Origin: Serinus canaria
Taxonomy: Eukaryota; Chordata; Aves; Passeriformes; Fringillidae
NCBI RefSeq assembly: GCF_022539315.1
Contig: NC_066316.1
Span: 23,921,245 to 23,985,244, forward strand
Reading direction: 5' to 3'
DNA length: 64,000 bases
Of this stretch, positions 1 through 13,000 are shown piece by piece. The notes under the pieces are model-generated. The model saw only the letters and a program-made list of their open reading frames with translations, was not told the origin of the DNA and did no database searches. The translations under genes and the position numbers were made by a program. Each line of letters starts with the position of its first letter. The first letter of the stretch is position 1.

Positions 1-2169
1 AAAGCAATTGTGAACAAGTAAGTCAGAACAAGAATGCTGGTTCCGCCAAGGCAGGGCTGAGTCTGGGAAACTGTGATCAGCTCCTGTTTCTCACACATCT
101 GCTGCAATGGGGATTGCTCAACACGCACCGTTAACGTGCTGGCCCAGTAGGATTCAGGAAGGATCTTCTCTGTTTCACTGGAGGAGCTCTGCTTCAAGGG
201 GCAAACCTACTAGTCTCAGGAAATAACAACCTGAAACTTGCAGAGAAAAGGATGTGGAGTAAACAGAGAGCTGGCAGATGTAGCTGCATGCCAGGGATGA
301 TCCCACCAGCTCATAAATATTGATGACTTTGCAGTCTCTGAATGCAGATTATTCAGGACGCTGAAGCCTGCAGCTGCACATTCACAGCTTGCTGCTCTCT
401 GAAAGAGCATTCCTGAGAATGTGCATCCGCCTGCCTGAGAATCCCCCACTGCTCTTTTTAACTCTGCTGATACAATGCTCTTCTCCTTCTGGAATTTATA
501 TTTTATCCAAATAATTCAAAAAGGCAAACAAAATATTTGTTTTGCTAAACTCATTTGCAAACAGCTATAACAAGTTGCTATAAAAATAGAGTGTTACAAG
601 AGAGGGGATAAAACTCTCCCCTTTGTTTCCTCTACTGCATTTATGTCCTTCATATAGCTACTTTTGTCTAAGACTGTTTAATACAAATAAGCAGAAATAA
701 CTAGAGAGCATAGTGACAGTTCATTCATGGGTGTATCATGCATAACCTTAATGTATTTGGCAATAACGTTAGCACTTCACTTGAGTATGGAACCAGTTAA
801 ATACTGGGACTCAGACATCCTTAAGAGAAATTAATTTAAGATTCATGCTGGATCCTTAATTCAATAAGCCAAAATTGGAGCTGACATTCTGAGGATAATA
901 AAGAAACCTAGGAAAGTATTGAAGTCCAAACAAGGACAAGCCAAACCACAAAGGATTCAGCTGAGTATTTCAGCATTTCTGAGAAAAAGTAAAGTATTAG
1001 GAGCTCAGAGCCCATCAGGCGTTGGCTCATGTTTTAAGGATAAAAGTTAAAAGACTGCCATTTTACTTTAATTCTATGACAAATTTAACAATGCCTCAAT
1101 ATCTGCTTATCACTTTGAAAGAAATAGTTCATTTATCATCATATTTCACATAGGTATGCACGTACTGATGTATTTATAGCTACAGATGCATACATATACC
1201 CAGACAAACTCTACTATCATTCCTCAGCACAGGGCTATCACAAATTCATGCTTAAGGCCTGATTGTCTCACATTAAGTAAGGTCTTACTCTACATGTATT
1301 TTTAATGACCTACCTGTGCTCTCTGTTTTCTGAGCTCCAGCAGGGTCATGATCTCTCAATCGGCATTTGTAAAAATACTCATAGGTATAGCAGAGTTGCT
1401 TTAAGCACTCTGAACATGGTCCATGTGGAAAAAGAGGCCGGAGCTCAGGCTATTAAATCAGATCTATTTTGGACAACAATGACATGTGTTTTAAATTTTC
1501 CCAGAACTTCAAACATGTATAAGGGCTTTCCTGAGAAGAGATGCTTCCCTTCACTGGGGTCTAGCACAGAAAGTGCAAATTAAATTAGGAGTGAAATTGG
1601 TCGCAGGGGTGTAGTGTTACTGCATCTTGCAAGCAATCTTGTGCCTCAAACGGCATCAAAGAATTATCATTTCACCGGAGGCGTGTTTGCCGTGTGTCAG
1701 ACTCTACAGCTTCCTTGTTCATAAAAGGAGTTTGCTGCTGAAAGGCCTCTTAAAAAGCTTGGACTTGACTTTCTGTTAAAGATTACCATAAGCTTTAGAG
1801 GTTAATCAGTTAATTGGCAATTATTTTTGAATATTAGTATCACTTTGAGTTAAGGTCCCACTGAAATAGACATAAAAATGTTTTGTGTGTGACGTTCTCA
1901 GCTCCTTCTGGACTCAGACTTCTTGTCTGAGTTCAGAGCAGTCCTTTTTAATGCAGCTGCACTAGCAGTGGTCTATGCTTCTGTGTCCTGCTTTAGTTTC
2001 CACCTAACTGGCAGTTCAAATTCAGAAGCAATTCATGTTGAGCATATATGTGTGGAAATTAAAAACTGATAAAATAATGTGAAGAAACTCTTCCATGGAC
2101 TCCCACCAATGTGTAACAAACTGACTCTTTCTCCTTTACTCCTTTATCTCTTTCTCTCCCTGTCTATAG

Positions 2170-2257
2170 TTTGCTTGCTTACAGCAGGATCATCACTAAT
2201 GCCTTCCGAAACTTTACCAGAGCTGGTGAAACTACAAGCAGTATGATCTCATGCTGA
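2170..2257 (+). other. Possible 3' terminal exon (weak)
   Basis: A long C/T-rich tract (about 2127-2166) leads into TATAG, a textbook splice acceptor shape, with a second AG shortly downstream (CAGCAG, 2182-2187). From 2171 one frame stays open for 28 codons to a TGA at 2255-2257. The peptide ends in NAFRNFTRAGETTSSMISC, which reads like protein but which I do not recognise. An ATTAAA hexamer, a common variant polyadenylation signal, lies near 2369. The open stretch is short enough to occur by chance and no partner exon can be pointed to, so this is a candidate only. Confidence 0.15.
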
Positions 2258-2272
2258 AAGCTCATCCAAACA

Positions 2273-2289
2273 CTGTACACAATGTACAG
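2273..2289. promoter_or_regulatory. Perfect 7-bp palindrome with 3-bp spacer, steroid-receptor-element-like
   Basis: CTGTACA-CAA-TGTACAG is a perfect inverted repeat with a three-base spacer. It fits the published androgen/glucocorticoid receptor core pattern GNACANNNTGTNC on both half-sites. Single matches of this kind occur by chance in tens of kilobases, so binding is not implied without chromatin data. Confidence 0.2.
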
Positions 2290-4443
2290 AAATAAGATAA
2301 CATGTTTGAGTCCAAATTTTTTAAAATTATCTTTCCCCCCTCCCCCACCCCAGTTATCTCTCTTATATCATTAAAGCAACCAGATAAAATGCTTTTTTTG
2401 AAACCTTGAGGCACAGTGATTGATTAGTCCTACTCCTTTCTGCTGTGGAAATCTCTGGGACTCCACACAAGCTGCAGGTGCTAACCACCTGTCCAGATAA
2501 AGCCCGGGGCCCTGAAAGTACAGCTCTTCTTCAAGAAAAGTTGCTGGATTGGTACATGTTTTTTTGCATCTTAGGCTTTGTCCTCTGGATCTCTCTTGGC
2601 TTTCCTTTCTTTAACAATATTGTACTTGCACATTTGCATTAGTATTAATTCACTTTTATTTAACATTTTTATGTCATTTTTCTGTACTCTGGTGCCTCAA
2701 GTCAAGGTTTTCTGCAACTAGACAGACCTTCAGTTTTGCTTGACTGCAAGTGATTCATCTTTTCTTTAACAATAATATTTATTTCTACATTCACTTCATA
2801 AGCCCTCAGTCTGTTGACACCAGCATGGTACCATTACCAATGGTATAAACAGAGAAAAATTATAACACTGAGACCAAATCAAACTTGTGCATAGTGTCTG
2901 TGGTTGAATTTTAAATGGATGCAGCTCCAGAGAGTTTATCCACATAAAAGTAATAATTAACATTCCTGAAGTAATAACTGCTCGGCCACATTTCAAACTG
3001 CTAGCTCAGACATTTGCATGCTTCCAATATGAGCACGATATGGCTCAGTCTTAAAGCTGCCAAAGCACAGTAGGTTACTCAGCATGCATAAAAAGAACTG
3101 ACATTACATTCAGTGGGGACTTTATCTTGTTTGAATAATCCTCCCTACAAGATTATTTCAGCATGCAATGTGTTTCATTTGACCAAAGTCAGAGAATGCA
3201 AAATAATGTGAAGTAATTATGCTATTAAATGTTGCTATTACTTTTTCAGCCCTCTGTCTCAAAGCATAAATAGTTTTCTCAAGGCTAAAAATTGTCAGCA
3301 GAAGATCAAATGCACCTCTTGAGTAACATCATTAAAACCAATGAAGTTTCCCGAAGATTGAGGTTGGTCCCTTACTCTACTACACTCAGAACTAGGAAAA
3401 CCACAGGAATATCAATACATTCTTTACTTCCAATTGGTATTGATTTGCATTTCTAGAACACCTCAGTTTGAAATTCTCAAAATATTTTACAATCCTGTAT
3501 GGAATAGAAGAGTTCCTTTTCATCAGCATCTAGCACGAGGCCGGTGGTACCTCTCCATGCTAAGGCCCACAGCTGTAACTGTGCCTGGAGATCAGCACCT
3601 GCCCATGTCAGCAGAGCATCCACTGTGGTTGCAGTCTCTCCAGGCTCTCTGTGTAAAAATTATCTGGCTGGGGAACAGGTATATTTAAAGAGGAACAGAT
3701 GCCTAATGTTTCCCAGTAATTTGCGTTTCAAAAATTCTCTCCTGCAGTTGCAAAAGAATCACAGTCCTGCAGTTTTGGGTTCATCCCTAGGGCCCAATCC
3801 AGGCATTACACTGCAGAGGGACTTCCTGAGAAGTGTGCACAATTTCAACCTCTTACAGAAAAACATAATGAAGTACTGGGTTTAGTAATGACTGTGAGAC
3901 ATTTAGCCAGTAGACTTTAATCACCTCTGATTATTATTTGATGATCAGCTATCAGGAGTTCAACAGGAGTTTGTAGCCCCTCTTCTTTCACCCTACAGAA
4001 GGTAGCAATCGATAGTCACAGGGATGTTTTTACTGTAACTACCAAAGAGGCCCTTTGTCCTTAAGGTTCATTCCCATCCAAAATCTAAGCACAATGGGGA
4101 AAACAAGGGGGAACAAAGTCAGGGTTGCTAATTGACAAAACATCATCTTGCCACTCCCCACAAAGACATCCATAAAAACTGTGCTTACTTCCTAAAGTTT
4201 CGTTACTATTTAACAGCTTAACTGCAAACACTTTTTCTGCCTTCCCATATTACTTTCTGGTTTTTTTCCTGGCTTTTCCTTGTGCCCCAGCCCTCAACAG
4301 GAAGCATTCCTTACAAGCACATCTTGTGTTGTTGTGACTGTATCACACGGCTCATTGTAGGAAAGGCTTGCTGGAATTTATAAGGTCGAGGGTTACTTAC
4401 TAACCCAACACGTGAAAAATCCTATTTCAGACTTTGCAAATGA

Positions 4444-4483
4444 CTATATCATCCAGTGGCTGCCTATATTATCCAGTGGCTGC
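4444..4483. repeat. 20-bp tandem duplication (two copies)
   Basis: The block CTATATCATCCAGTGGCTGC at 4444-4463 is followed directly by a second copy with a single C-to-T change at 4464-4483. This is a short, recent-looking tandem duplication with no sign of coding function. Confidence 0.85.
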
Positions 4484-7400
4484 CATCTGAGCAGTTATGC
4501 AGAGCCAGTCTGCTTGTACCAGCTGATATGAATGCGTCAATCTGGTAAAGTATTGACACTTGGATATAAAGTTAAGCTCCTGAGCAACTACATGCAGTCT
4601 CAAGTGCTGTGCTGGATTGGAGCCACAGGACCTGAAGCAAAACTCGTGGAACTTGATCAGAGTATTTTAAATAACTTCAGTGGATTCTGGATCAGGTCCA
4701 TGCTGTCTGCTAGAGGTATTGGCTACATTTTTCCAAATAAAAGAAGTTAGGAATAATATATCAAAACCTTTGATCCAGGACTAGCAGGCCCAAGAATTAA
4801 GACTCAGTCCCTTTATATGATGAATTTACAGATTTCCTGACTTAGGAAACATGAAAAACACTGACAAATACTTATGTTGACATACAAATAAGTACAACAG
4901 ACCAAAGGGTAGAAAAGGCATTTTAATCCTCTAAAAATATTGAACCATTCCAGAGCAGAGAGTCTAATGATTTCAGTCCCCAGTTGTTTATATAGCCCTA
5001 AACCCTGTATCCATGATGACATTTCATTTTACATCATTTGTTTCTTTAATCAGTTGTGTTTCACAAAAACAGTCTTTCAGCCAGGTCAGCAGGGAATGTG
5101 CTGAGCTACCATGAGCAACAACTGGAGTCACTGATTTCATCTGCCTGCCTGCAGACGGAGCATGTCCGTGTGATCACAACGCAGCTGCCTGGGGAGCGCT
5201 GCCTGAAGCTGCTGGGTATCCCAATACATTTCCCTGCCCAGGCTTTCAGCAGAAGGATGTGTTTATTCATCCCTAGCCATTGCTTTAGAGAACATTCTAA
5301 AATTGGGTTTGGCCCTTTTTGCTTATTTTTTAACGCTTTTCAATGGGGCCAAGTCTTGCCTTCATAACTAAAAAACCACAAATGCCTTCTTAATGTCTGT
5401 GGCACCCCTCGTCTCTGCTGAGAGCAGTTTTTGACCCTGTCCTATACTAATTGAATTGGTCCTGCTAGCATGGCAATTACTGCAGCCTTTGAGTGCCTTC
5501 CAATATTCATTAAATAATGTGACTTCATATCCCTTAGGTGCCATTTCTTTCTTCATCTCCCCCCAGAGGAGGTATGTGCATAGCAGAGCACCTTGGACAC
5601 AATGTCTGTAGCTTGGTGCTGTATGCTAAGCCATTTTTTTTCATGGCAAGTTTCTCCTGGAATATGAATATAGTTTCCGGACTCAAATGGGGCAAATATC
5701 TCACAAGTGAGCTTGCTATCCTGGAAACACTTAATTCATTAAACCTAATTACATTTACCAAAACAGATAAATATATAGAAAAATATAAAAAGGAGTTTTT
5801 TTAAGAAAACATTTCTTTTACAGAAACAAAAGAACTTAACATGCCCCTCAGATTTTTAACGGGTCAGCTACTGATTGGTATTTATAGCTGCTAAAACCTG
5901 TTTTCAGCATTGAAGCAAACAATCCCCTGGCTCCAATTACTGTTATCCAGAGAGTATCCCAGAAGGTAGCAGCCACAAACAGAGGGGCCAGGCAGAAAAG
6001 AAGAAAAGTAATCTACTGATTCTTCTGGTCCCTCCTTGTCTTATTGTTGGATGGTTTGAGCAGAACCATCCCAGATTCTCCTGACCCCACTTGTGTTCAT
6101 TCAGATTTCTCCAGCACTTAAAAATATTCTTAAAAATAGCCAACAAATCAAAAATCCTCTACCTTGAGGATATTCAAGCAAAATTACCTTCAATCAAACT
6201 TTTCTTTTACCAGGATGTGTATTTGCATCTCCTGAGTAACTGTATGAAATTCCTTCCATCTGCTGTCATTGCACCTGATTAAACATCACTTACATACGGT
6301 ATTTCCAATATTTTTATTATTTTTATACTGATTACTTGCATGCTGGTACTAATCAAAGAGCTCCAGCTGTAACTGCATCAACACAGAACTTGTGAAATAC
6401 CAGACAGAGAGATAATCTCTCCTCCAAAGACTGTATCTGATTTAAATTTGACATGGACAAATGTTTCCATATTTTTCCTGCTGTTCTTCCCCAAGTGACC
6501 TCCAACACAGCTTTTGTGGCCTGAAGCTTCTCAGAATGTCCTACAATCTACCATGGTCCTTGTTAATAATTTGAGGTACCTAAAGATGATGCAAGACCAT
6601 GAAAAAAATCTTGCTACTGAGCCTATTAATGAAATTCTCCTCTTTCCATTAGAGATGGGCACAGGTTAGCAGAGATGTGGTTAATTTGACACATTTGAGA
6701 ATTTAATGTCTGTATTGGTTTCTTGTTTGATTTAGAAGTGGAGACACAGAACAGGATGCTTTTTTCCTGGAAAATTAATTTTGTGATTATTGACATGAAG
6801 ACTGAGGAAGGAGAGGAAATAGATTTTAGTCTTTTATCAGCAATATTGTGTGTTGTATCATCACAAAACAGGCAGAGAAGTAAAACTAGCTAAATAAAAT
6901 GCACCTTTAAGTACAAAACATGTTTGTATGCTTACAGTGTTGTCAACCTCTTACAATGCTAACATAAGTGCTAGGTTGAATGATCCAAGGATTTACTTCT
7001 CTTTGCTTTTGGTGAATATTTCCAGCCTACCTAGGATTAAAAGGCAAGAATTTTACTCATGTTTTCTAGCTTAACAGCTAAGTTGGATACCTATTTTCCT
7101 TAAAAAAAGTATTACACTGAATGTATTGCAATTGAGTTGAGAAAACAACACAAAACTTACTCATTTTTATGCTTCTTGAGCTGTACTTGCAGATCGTAGA
7201 AACCAAGATGTCCTTGTGGCTCCCAATTCCTTTCAGCCCTGCAGAATCAGTGAGATGAGTTATATTTTTTTTGCAAAGAATTAGAAGGAACTGTTTACTA
7301 GATTTCAGTTCATTAGACTGCAGAGCTTACACAGGTGTCAGAGGGCATTGTGTGGCCTGCAGGCACTTTATTGCTGTTAAAGACAACTGAGGGGGTAAAA

Positions 7401-7510
7401 TGCCGCGTAACCTCAGAGACATGCATTTATCAAACTGGCAGCTAAGCCACTTTTTTTATAGTGTTGTATGTAGATCTCTGGAAGATAAAAATCATACAGA
7501 CTCACAAGCT

Positions 7511-7565
7511 TCTTTTTGTCCTTTTTTTTTTTTTCTTTTTTTTTTTTTTTCCTTTTTCTTTCAGA
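7511..7565. repeat. Pyrimidine (mainly poly-T) tract
   Basis: Runs of T are interrupted by single or paired C over about 55 bases. This is low-complexity DNA. The overlapping lysine-rich and phenylalanine-rich open frames come from this composition and are not genes. A reverse-strand poly(A) tail is an alternative reading, but no source sequence is recognisable next to it. Confidence 0.8.
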
Positions 7566-9774
7566 GCAAGGCTCTGCTCCAAAGCTGGAAAGTCTCTGAG
7601 ACTCCACAGGAGTGTTACCATGGAGTTTCATGGGCTTGGGCTCAAGCCGTAAATATTTAAGTAGAAATAGTAAAATGAAAAACAAAAGATGGCCAGATGC
7701 CCAAATGAAACCATCTAGAGTCTGCATGAGCTAGAGATAAGGTTAATGTGACATTCAAGATAAAGTAAAAGCAACATTTTAATTAACACATTTTCATCTC
7801 CTATCACAAAACTGCACTTGCCTTCATAATGGAATCAACCTTTTTTTTAATATTAGCTTTCTCTCAACAAAAGCATCTTTCAACAAGCAATTGGGGGGGG
7901 GGTGGAATCACATATATTGTTTTAATAAAATAGAAATAGCAAGGATATAAAAAAATATGAATTTTGAAAGCCAAGCCTCAGTTTCCCAGTGGGAGGAAGT
8001 TCAAGTGTGCCAATTTCCAATAGCTCTGGGTTAGGATGCTGTGAGCATGCATGGTGTTTATTGACTTCCAAATTAAAGCAGTCAATCTCAAGGAAAAGCA
8101 GAGTATTGAAGGCCTCTCTTTCATTTTCACACTGAGTGTATAAAATAGTAACAATCAACAAAACTGTACTGAGCTGCCACCACTGCAAAGTGCCACCCCT
8201 TCTTTGTTTATCTTGTTCCACTTTTAGTTTTTTTCTTTACATCTTTCAATCAATTCTATCCTTCTCCACAACCACCAAGTAACCCTACATATCTCTTGGA
8301 TTGATTTATATTTATTACTCACTGCAGTCATTCTCCTTCATTTGTTAAGTTTTTCCAGATGACTGTTAGTAAAACTGTGTGAATAATTCACAATGAAAAA
8401 TTTACTCAGCAAATTTGCCTTCTTTTTATGTTCTGTTTTCCTCCAACAAATTCTCTGTTTTGAAGGATTCACCCGCTATGGCCTGGCATTGCAGGTGAGT
8501 GCTCATGTAAGTCACTGTTAAGCAAGCAATGCAGTCCTACCCTTCAGGCAAAGCTATTGCCCACCAATTATGAGCCAAACAAAATCAATTGAGGTGTCTG
8601 GAGTACAGCTCCCAGCCTTTTTTCCTATAAATTGTCTTCTTCTTCCTCTTAAAGCCTGGTCCAGATCTTATAGGCTCCTGTATATTCACTTTGTTCATGC
8701 TGTACTACCCAGTATATAGAGCTCCAATTAGTTTTGATTATTCTTTTTGAAATTATCATAGCTTAGAAGCATACAGTCCTAGTTACAAAACCAACATTTG
8801 TTTTCTGCAATAATTTTGCACTTCCCTGCCTCCATGACGATTCCTGCTAGGAAACTTTTTGCTCCACCATTCCACCTCAGCAAGCCCAAAACCCAGAGGG
8901 GAATGAGCACAAGGCCACTGAAGCCTGTCTCACTGAGTGATTTTGTAACCACTGCCCATGTGTGTTCATTTGCTTTTTACAAAATAATTTGCCTAGTACC
9001 TCCCTTAACTTTCTCACCCTGATATAACAGGAAGAAGCACTGCCCTTCTCTGTGTCTGCAAAAAGTCACACACCCTGGGACAATCCCATGGTGAGGGTGC
9101 ATCTCTTTTATCCTTTTTTATTTTCACAGAGTTATCCTACAATCTTCAAATGTAAAATGTCTGGAACTTAAAGCTTCTTATCTTACACGGTCAATGCAGA
9201 TATTTATATATGATTGAATTAGGTTATGTTAGGAAGGCAGGCATGTAGAGTTTGTGAAAGACTGTTTGGTAGAAATAAGAAGAGATGGGTTGATGCATCT
9301 ACCACCCTAATAGTTGCTGATGTAAAAGCTGAGACAAATAATTTTGCCATCCAATTATTTATCACTTATGTCTTTGGCAGAAAATAGAGAAGATATTTAA
9401 GAGAAAAAGATGAGCACAGCCTCATTTGGTCCAGTGGGCCATGGTTTGTACTCAACTGCTGAATCACACAAGCCATCAATAATGCGTTTTAGCAGGACAG
9501 AATTCTGGCTCTGGTAACAAAGAAGCTCCAGTGAAGGCAGTGGCACCATTTCATGATTACATGAAGGGAACTCCTAGCATTCTTCTCTCTCTCTGGCTTT
9601 TAAATTTGATGTGCATTTCAGAAGCCCTGTTGTCTTTTCCACATAAACTTTAAACAAAATGTTGGACATTTTATTTGCACAAATGCCCATAAACAGTACA
9701 GAACCCATTGTAGAAGACAATCCTGCCATGTCTGGATGGGTAAAAGTCTAAAATACACAAAGTTCTTCCATGGT
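7566..9774. other. Non-coding stretch
   Basis: No gene is recognisable. It contains a G10 run (7893-7902), a weak MIR-like phrase (CCTCAGTTTCCCAG near 7976-7989) that is too short to call, and the possible microexon at 8466-8494. The remainder is AT-rich single-copy-looking DNA. Confidence 0.5.
8466..8494 (+). other. Possible 29-nt microexon
   Basis: A T/C-rich run ending in TTTTGAAG (acceptor-like AG at 8464-8465) is followed by a 29-base block with a CpG and relatively high GC, and then by CAG|GTGAGT (8492-8500), a near-consensus splice donor. One frame reads GFTRYGLALQ across the block. The donor is the strongest part; the acceptor is ordinary. The length is not a multiple of three, so inclusion would shift frame. 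No gene is identified, and such site pairs also arise by chance. Confidence 0.2.
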
Positions 9775-10045
9775 GGGCCAGGTGTGGCTGCCCAGGTGCT
9801 GGGAAGGGGCAACAGGAGCAGTATCTGAGGAGCAGCCAAGGCTGTCCATGCCAAACACAGCCAGTTCCAGCGGCTCCAGTGGCCCCACTGCAGGGCACGG
9901 CTGAGCCCCGCAGACCCGGGCTAGAGACTCAATGAAAGGCTATCAGAAAGGGCAAAACCCTGCACAGCATCCAGGGCTGGGGGAAACCGGTGGGAATCAG
10001 TACTGCAAGCCCCGAGGGGCAACTGAGAGGGGAGTTTTTTTATTG
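9775..10045 (+). mobile_element. Degraded LTR-type repeat fragment, songbird-like
   Basis: This GC-rich island stands out sharply from AT-rich flanks. Several phrases appear in the order I remember from a common passerine LTR/ERV-type repeat: a CCATGGTGGGCCAGG-type start, GAAGGGGCAACAGGAGC, then ACAGCCAGTTCCAGCGGCTCC, a GCCCCACTGC block, GGCTGAGCCCC, and finally AGAAAGGGCAAAACCCTGCACAGCA near 9945-9970 (described in pieces here). No primer-binding site, gag/pol remnant or clear TG...CA boundaries can be identified, so ends are approximate and family assignment is from memory. It is clearly inactive. An alternative is a unique GC-rich segment. Confidence 0.45.
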
Positions 10046-13000
10046 TGTCATTTACCTGTGTTAGCACCTACTTTAGGAAATGAATCGTGCCCCGAAAAGC
10101 TTTGTTTCTTTCCACTAACTGAAGGGGGATGTAGTTACCCCCAGTGTAGGCGCAAGTATGTTCTGATGGATCCCTCCCCAGACACAAACAGAACTGAACA
10201 TGTTTTACTGCTAGATAGCATCTGAGCAGGCCCTTTTGAATGATAGCTTTGGACTTAGATATTCTAGTTCTAAAAATATGATGTTTTTACCCCTTTTCCT
10301 GGTCTCTTGTCTTTGCTAATCTTTTTGATGAACACTGTGATAACTGGCATCCAAAACATTAGTGTGAAAAGTATATATTTCATGTAGAATAATTGCATAC
10401 TGTGTTTGCTTGAAGTTTTGAACCAATTTAATGTTTCTTTAGCAACCTGATAAAGGAATTTTTTTTAAAAATTTTTAATTCTTATTGTGACTTAAACAAT
10501 TTTGTTTCATTTGAAGTTCATCCACAGAGGGGATAAAAACGAAGTTTAGAGTGGGAATGCCTGCTTTAAGACAATTCTATGTTAGAATGGAAACCACTAT
10601 GCTACTTAGTAGTTAAGTATCTGAGCCTGCTTCTACATGAGCTAGACTTTTCCAGAGGCCTTGGCAAAGCCCAGCTAAGCACAATGCTTATTCAGTTAAT
10701 AAAAAGCACTGCACTTTCTCTCCTGACAAATCTGACTCCTGAGTGCTTATTAATACATAGCATTACAACAACTTACCTTTTAGTTTCCTAATGCAAGCCA
10801 AAAATTCAGAATATCAATTTATTAAATTTTCTTCATTAAAAACCAGCATTCAAAATGAAATAAGTCTCAGGACTCACACTTTTCAAGACAATTGATATAT
10901 GGGCTTGCCAGACCTATCACTAGCACAGAGACCATTTTTGTCCTTTTAATGTCACAAGTATGTGAAACCCACAGCCATAAAAAAAATTCAAATAGGTCTA
11001 ACAGGCAACTTTGTCTAGTGATTTTTCCCCCATAGAAAAAGTATTCAGTGGCTTGCACAAAAGTTCCACTGAGATCTGAACTGCTGCATATCAATGGGCT
11101 GGTGAATTTCAAGGAAACACACAATTCTTTATTTTAATCATCTTTTCCTGTGCATTGCCTACCCTTATACACATATTTGATTTGGAAGCACTCATAGCTT
11201 TCATACCTTCATTAATCATTTGGAATGAACACTGGGGACCTTTCGGGAAATTCAGGGGGATGACATCATGATCAGGATTCTGAAAATAATAATTAAAAAT
11301 GACAGGAGAGCACAGCTGGGAAATAAATCTAAATTGATAACACATTTTGTCTGACTAATTACAACTTTTTAACCCACAATTCAATATGAAGTTGTTAAAA
11401 TAGTGTTGTGCAGTTGCTGGTTTATGACTACAGCTTCAGTATGAAAGAATATAGAAGATACAAATCAGAAAAAATGTTGGTAAGAAGAGATCTTGCCTGA
11501 AAACCTTAGTGTGTTCCTGCCATGGATCACCCTGGGGAAGCAATTTCTATCTGTCTGGTTAATTTATGAAATGATCCAATGCTATATGTGTACTGCTGCT
11601 GCCTCACAGGACTGAAAGACACCGCATGCCTTCTGCCCTGTCCTCATCATTAGTTGCACTGAATCTTACAGTCAAAGAATTCAGAGAGACTGAGAAAAAA
11701 ATGACAAGGGAAAATGGAAAAAAGGTTTGCCACTAGAGAGTGTCCTGGACACCTACACAGAACAACTCACAGGACATTGAACTGGCCTATAAGCAATATA
11801 GTTTTTAGTAAATAAATAGTTTAGCAAATAAACAATCATGCTCCTCTTATCAGGAATGACTTCATGAGCATTTCTAGAATTTTTAACTGAGCTCAGAACA
11901 GTTGATCCATGCTACAGAGAAATATATCTGAAAAGTGTCCAAGTTTTTATTACTTTTCCAGAAGAATAATATGTCCTGGTTTTTCCAGCTGCAGACTGGG
12001 CAAGTTCCATTTAGTGAATGTTTTTAAATCTCCCAAGTATTAATGTTAGAAGTAACACAAGATTCATTAGCTGAGCTTAAAGCAGTTTTTGGAGGTGCAC
12101 TTGATGGAACACGAGCTCATCCATGATGCTCAGAGGACATGGCATATTTCTCTCCATACAAAAGGGCAACTATTTGCTAACGTAGACATCGGGAAATGTT
12201 GGAGCCAGCCATTGAGATTCAGGACAAAATGTTTCTGACTGAACACTAAAGTTTCAGCATTTTGACATTGCTCTCAATTTTCTTGGGTTTTCATCCAGAA
12301 AGCAGTGATTTAAAGACTAAAAGCTCTGTGTAGCAAAAATGTTCCACTGCTTTTGCAGTGCTTAAGCCAAGAATGTCATGAAACAGCTTTTTGGCACCCA
12401 GACGAGCTATTAAGCAGCAGCTCAGCTGGGACCCCAAACCAGGTGCCTCCTGCAGAGAGCATTCAGGAGGTAGACTTTTCATGTTAACAGCTCTCTCCAG
12501 CCTTGTTCCCCTCCCAGACTTCATTCAGGACTGTGACCTCTCCTTCTGCAAAAGCAGTTCTCAGAAGTCAGTCCTTTCAAAGAAAAATGGTCTTTCTCCT
12601 GAGCTCCATATTGTCAGCTGTGAGACCACAGTGACTTCCCTTCCTGCTACTGAGATTGCTCGAGGCCCTTTACACATAGTAGGTAACAGTACATACTGAA
12701 ATGAGCATGATTTCTGGATATAAATGGAATAGTGGTGAATCAGCAGCTCCTCCAGCATCTTCTGAAAGTTTTTAGTGGGGCCCATTTGGTCTTTTCATCA
12801 CAAGCCAAATTATATGTGGTCATGAAGAGAGGAGGCAAACCAAAAAGATCCTTACGGGAAGAAAGGAAGATGAAAAATATAAAGGCTCAGTTTCACAACC
12901 ATGATTAAATAAAACAAACACTTTTGCCATCTGATTAGAAGTGAAGGAATATTTCCAAAACTATTTTCTGAAAGTCACCTAAATATTTCAGCTGAGGGGG

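Larger units (their letters stand above)
1..7500. other. Non-coding AT-rich stretch, no recognisable gene
   Basis: Both strands were read without finding a protein, RNA gene or interspersed repeat that I recognise. Open frames here are at most about 113 codons, scattered over both strands and not protein-like by motif. Items inside that are described separately are the 20-bp tandem duplication at 4444, the acceptor-like site near 2169 and the palindrome at 2273. The segment 1640-1870 is rich in homeodomain-type TAATTG/TAAT cores and may be a conserved non-coding element, but conservation cannot be assessed from one sequence. Confidence 0.6.

Noticed and set aside
7400..7727. Phenylalanine- or lysine-rich frames
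   Set aside because: They are produced by the poly-pyrimidine tract at 7511-7565.
7970..8000. MIR-like phrase CCTCAGTTTCCCAG
   Set aside because: Only about 14 bases match; too short to separate from chance.
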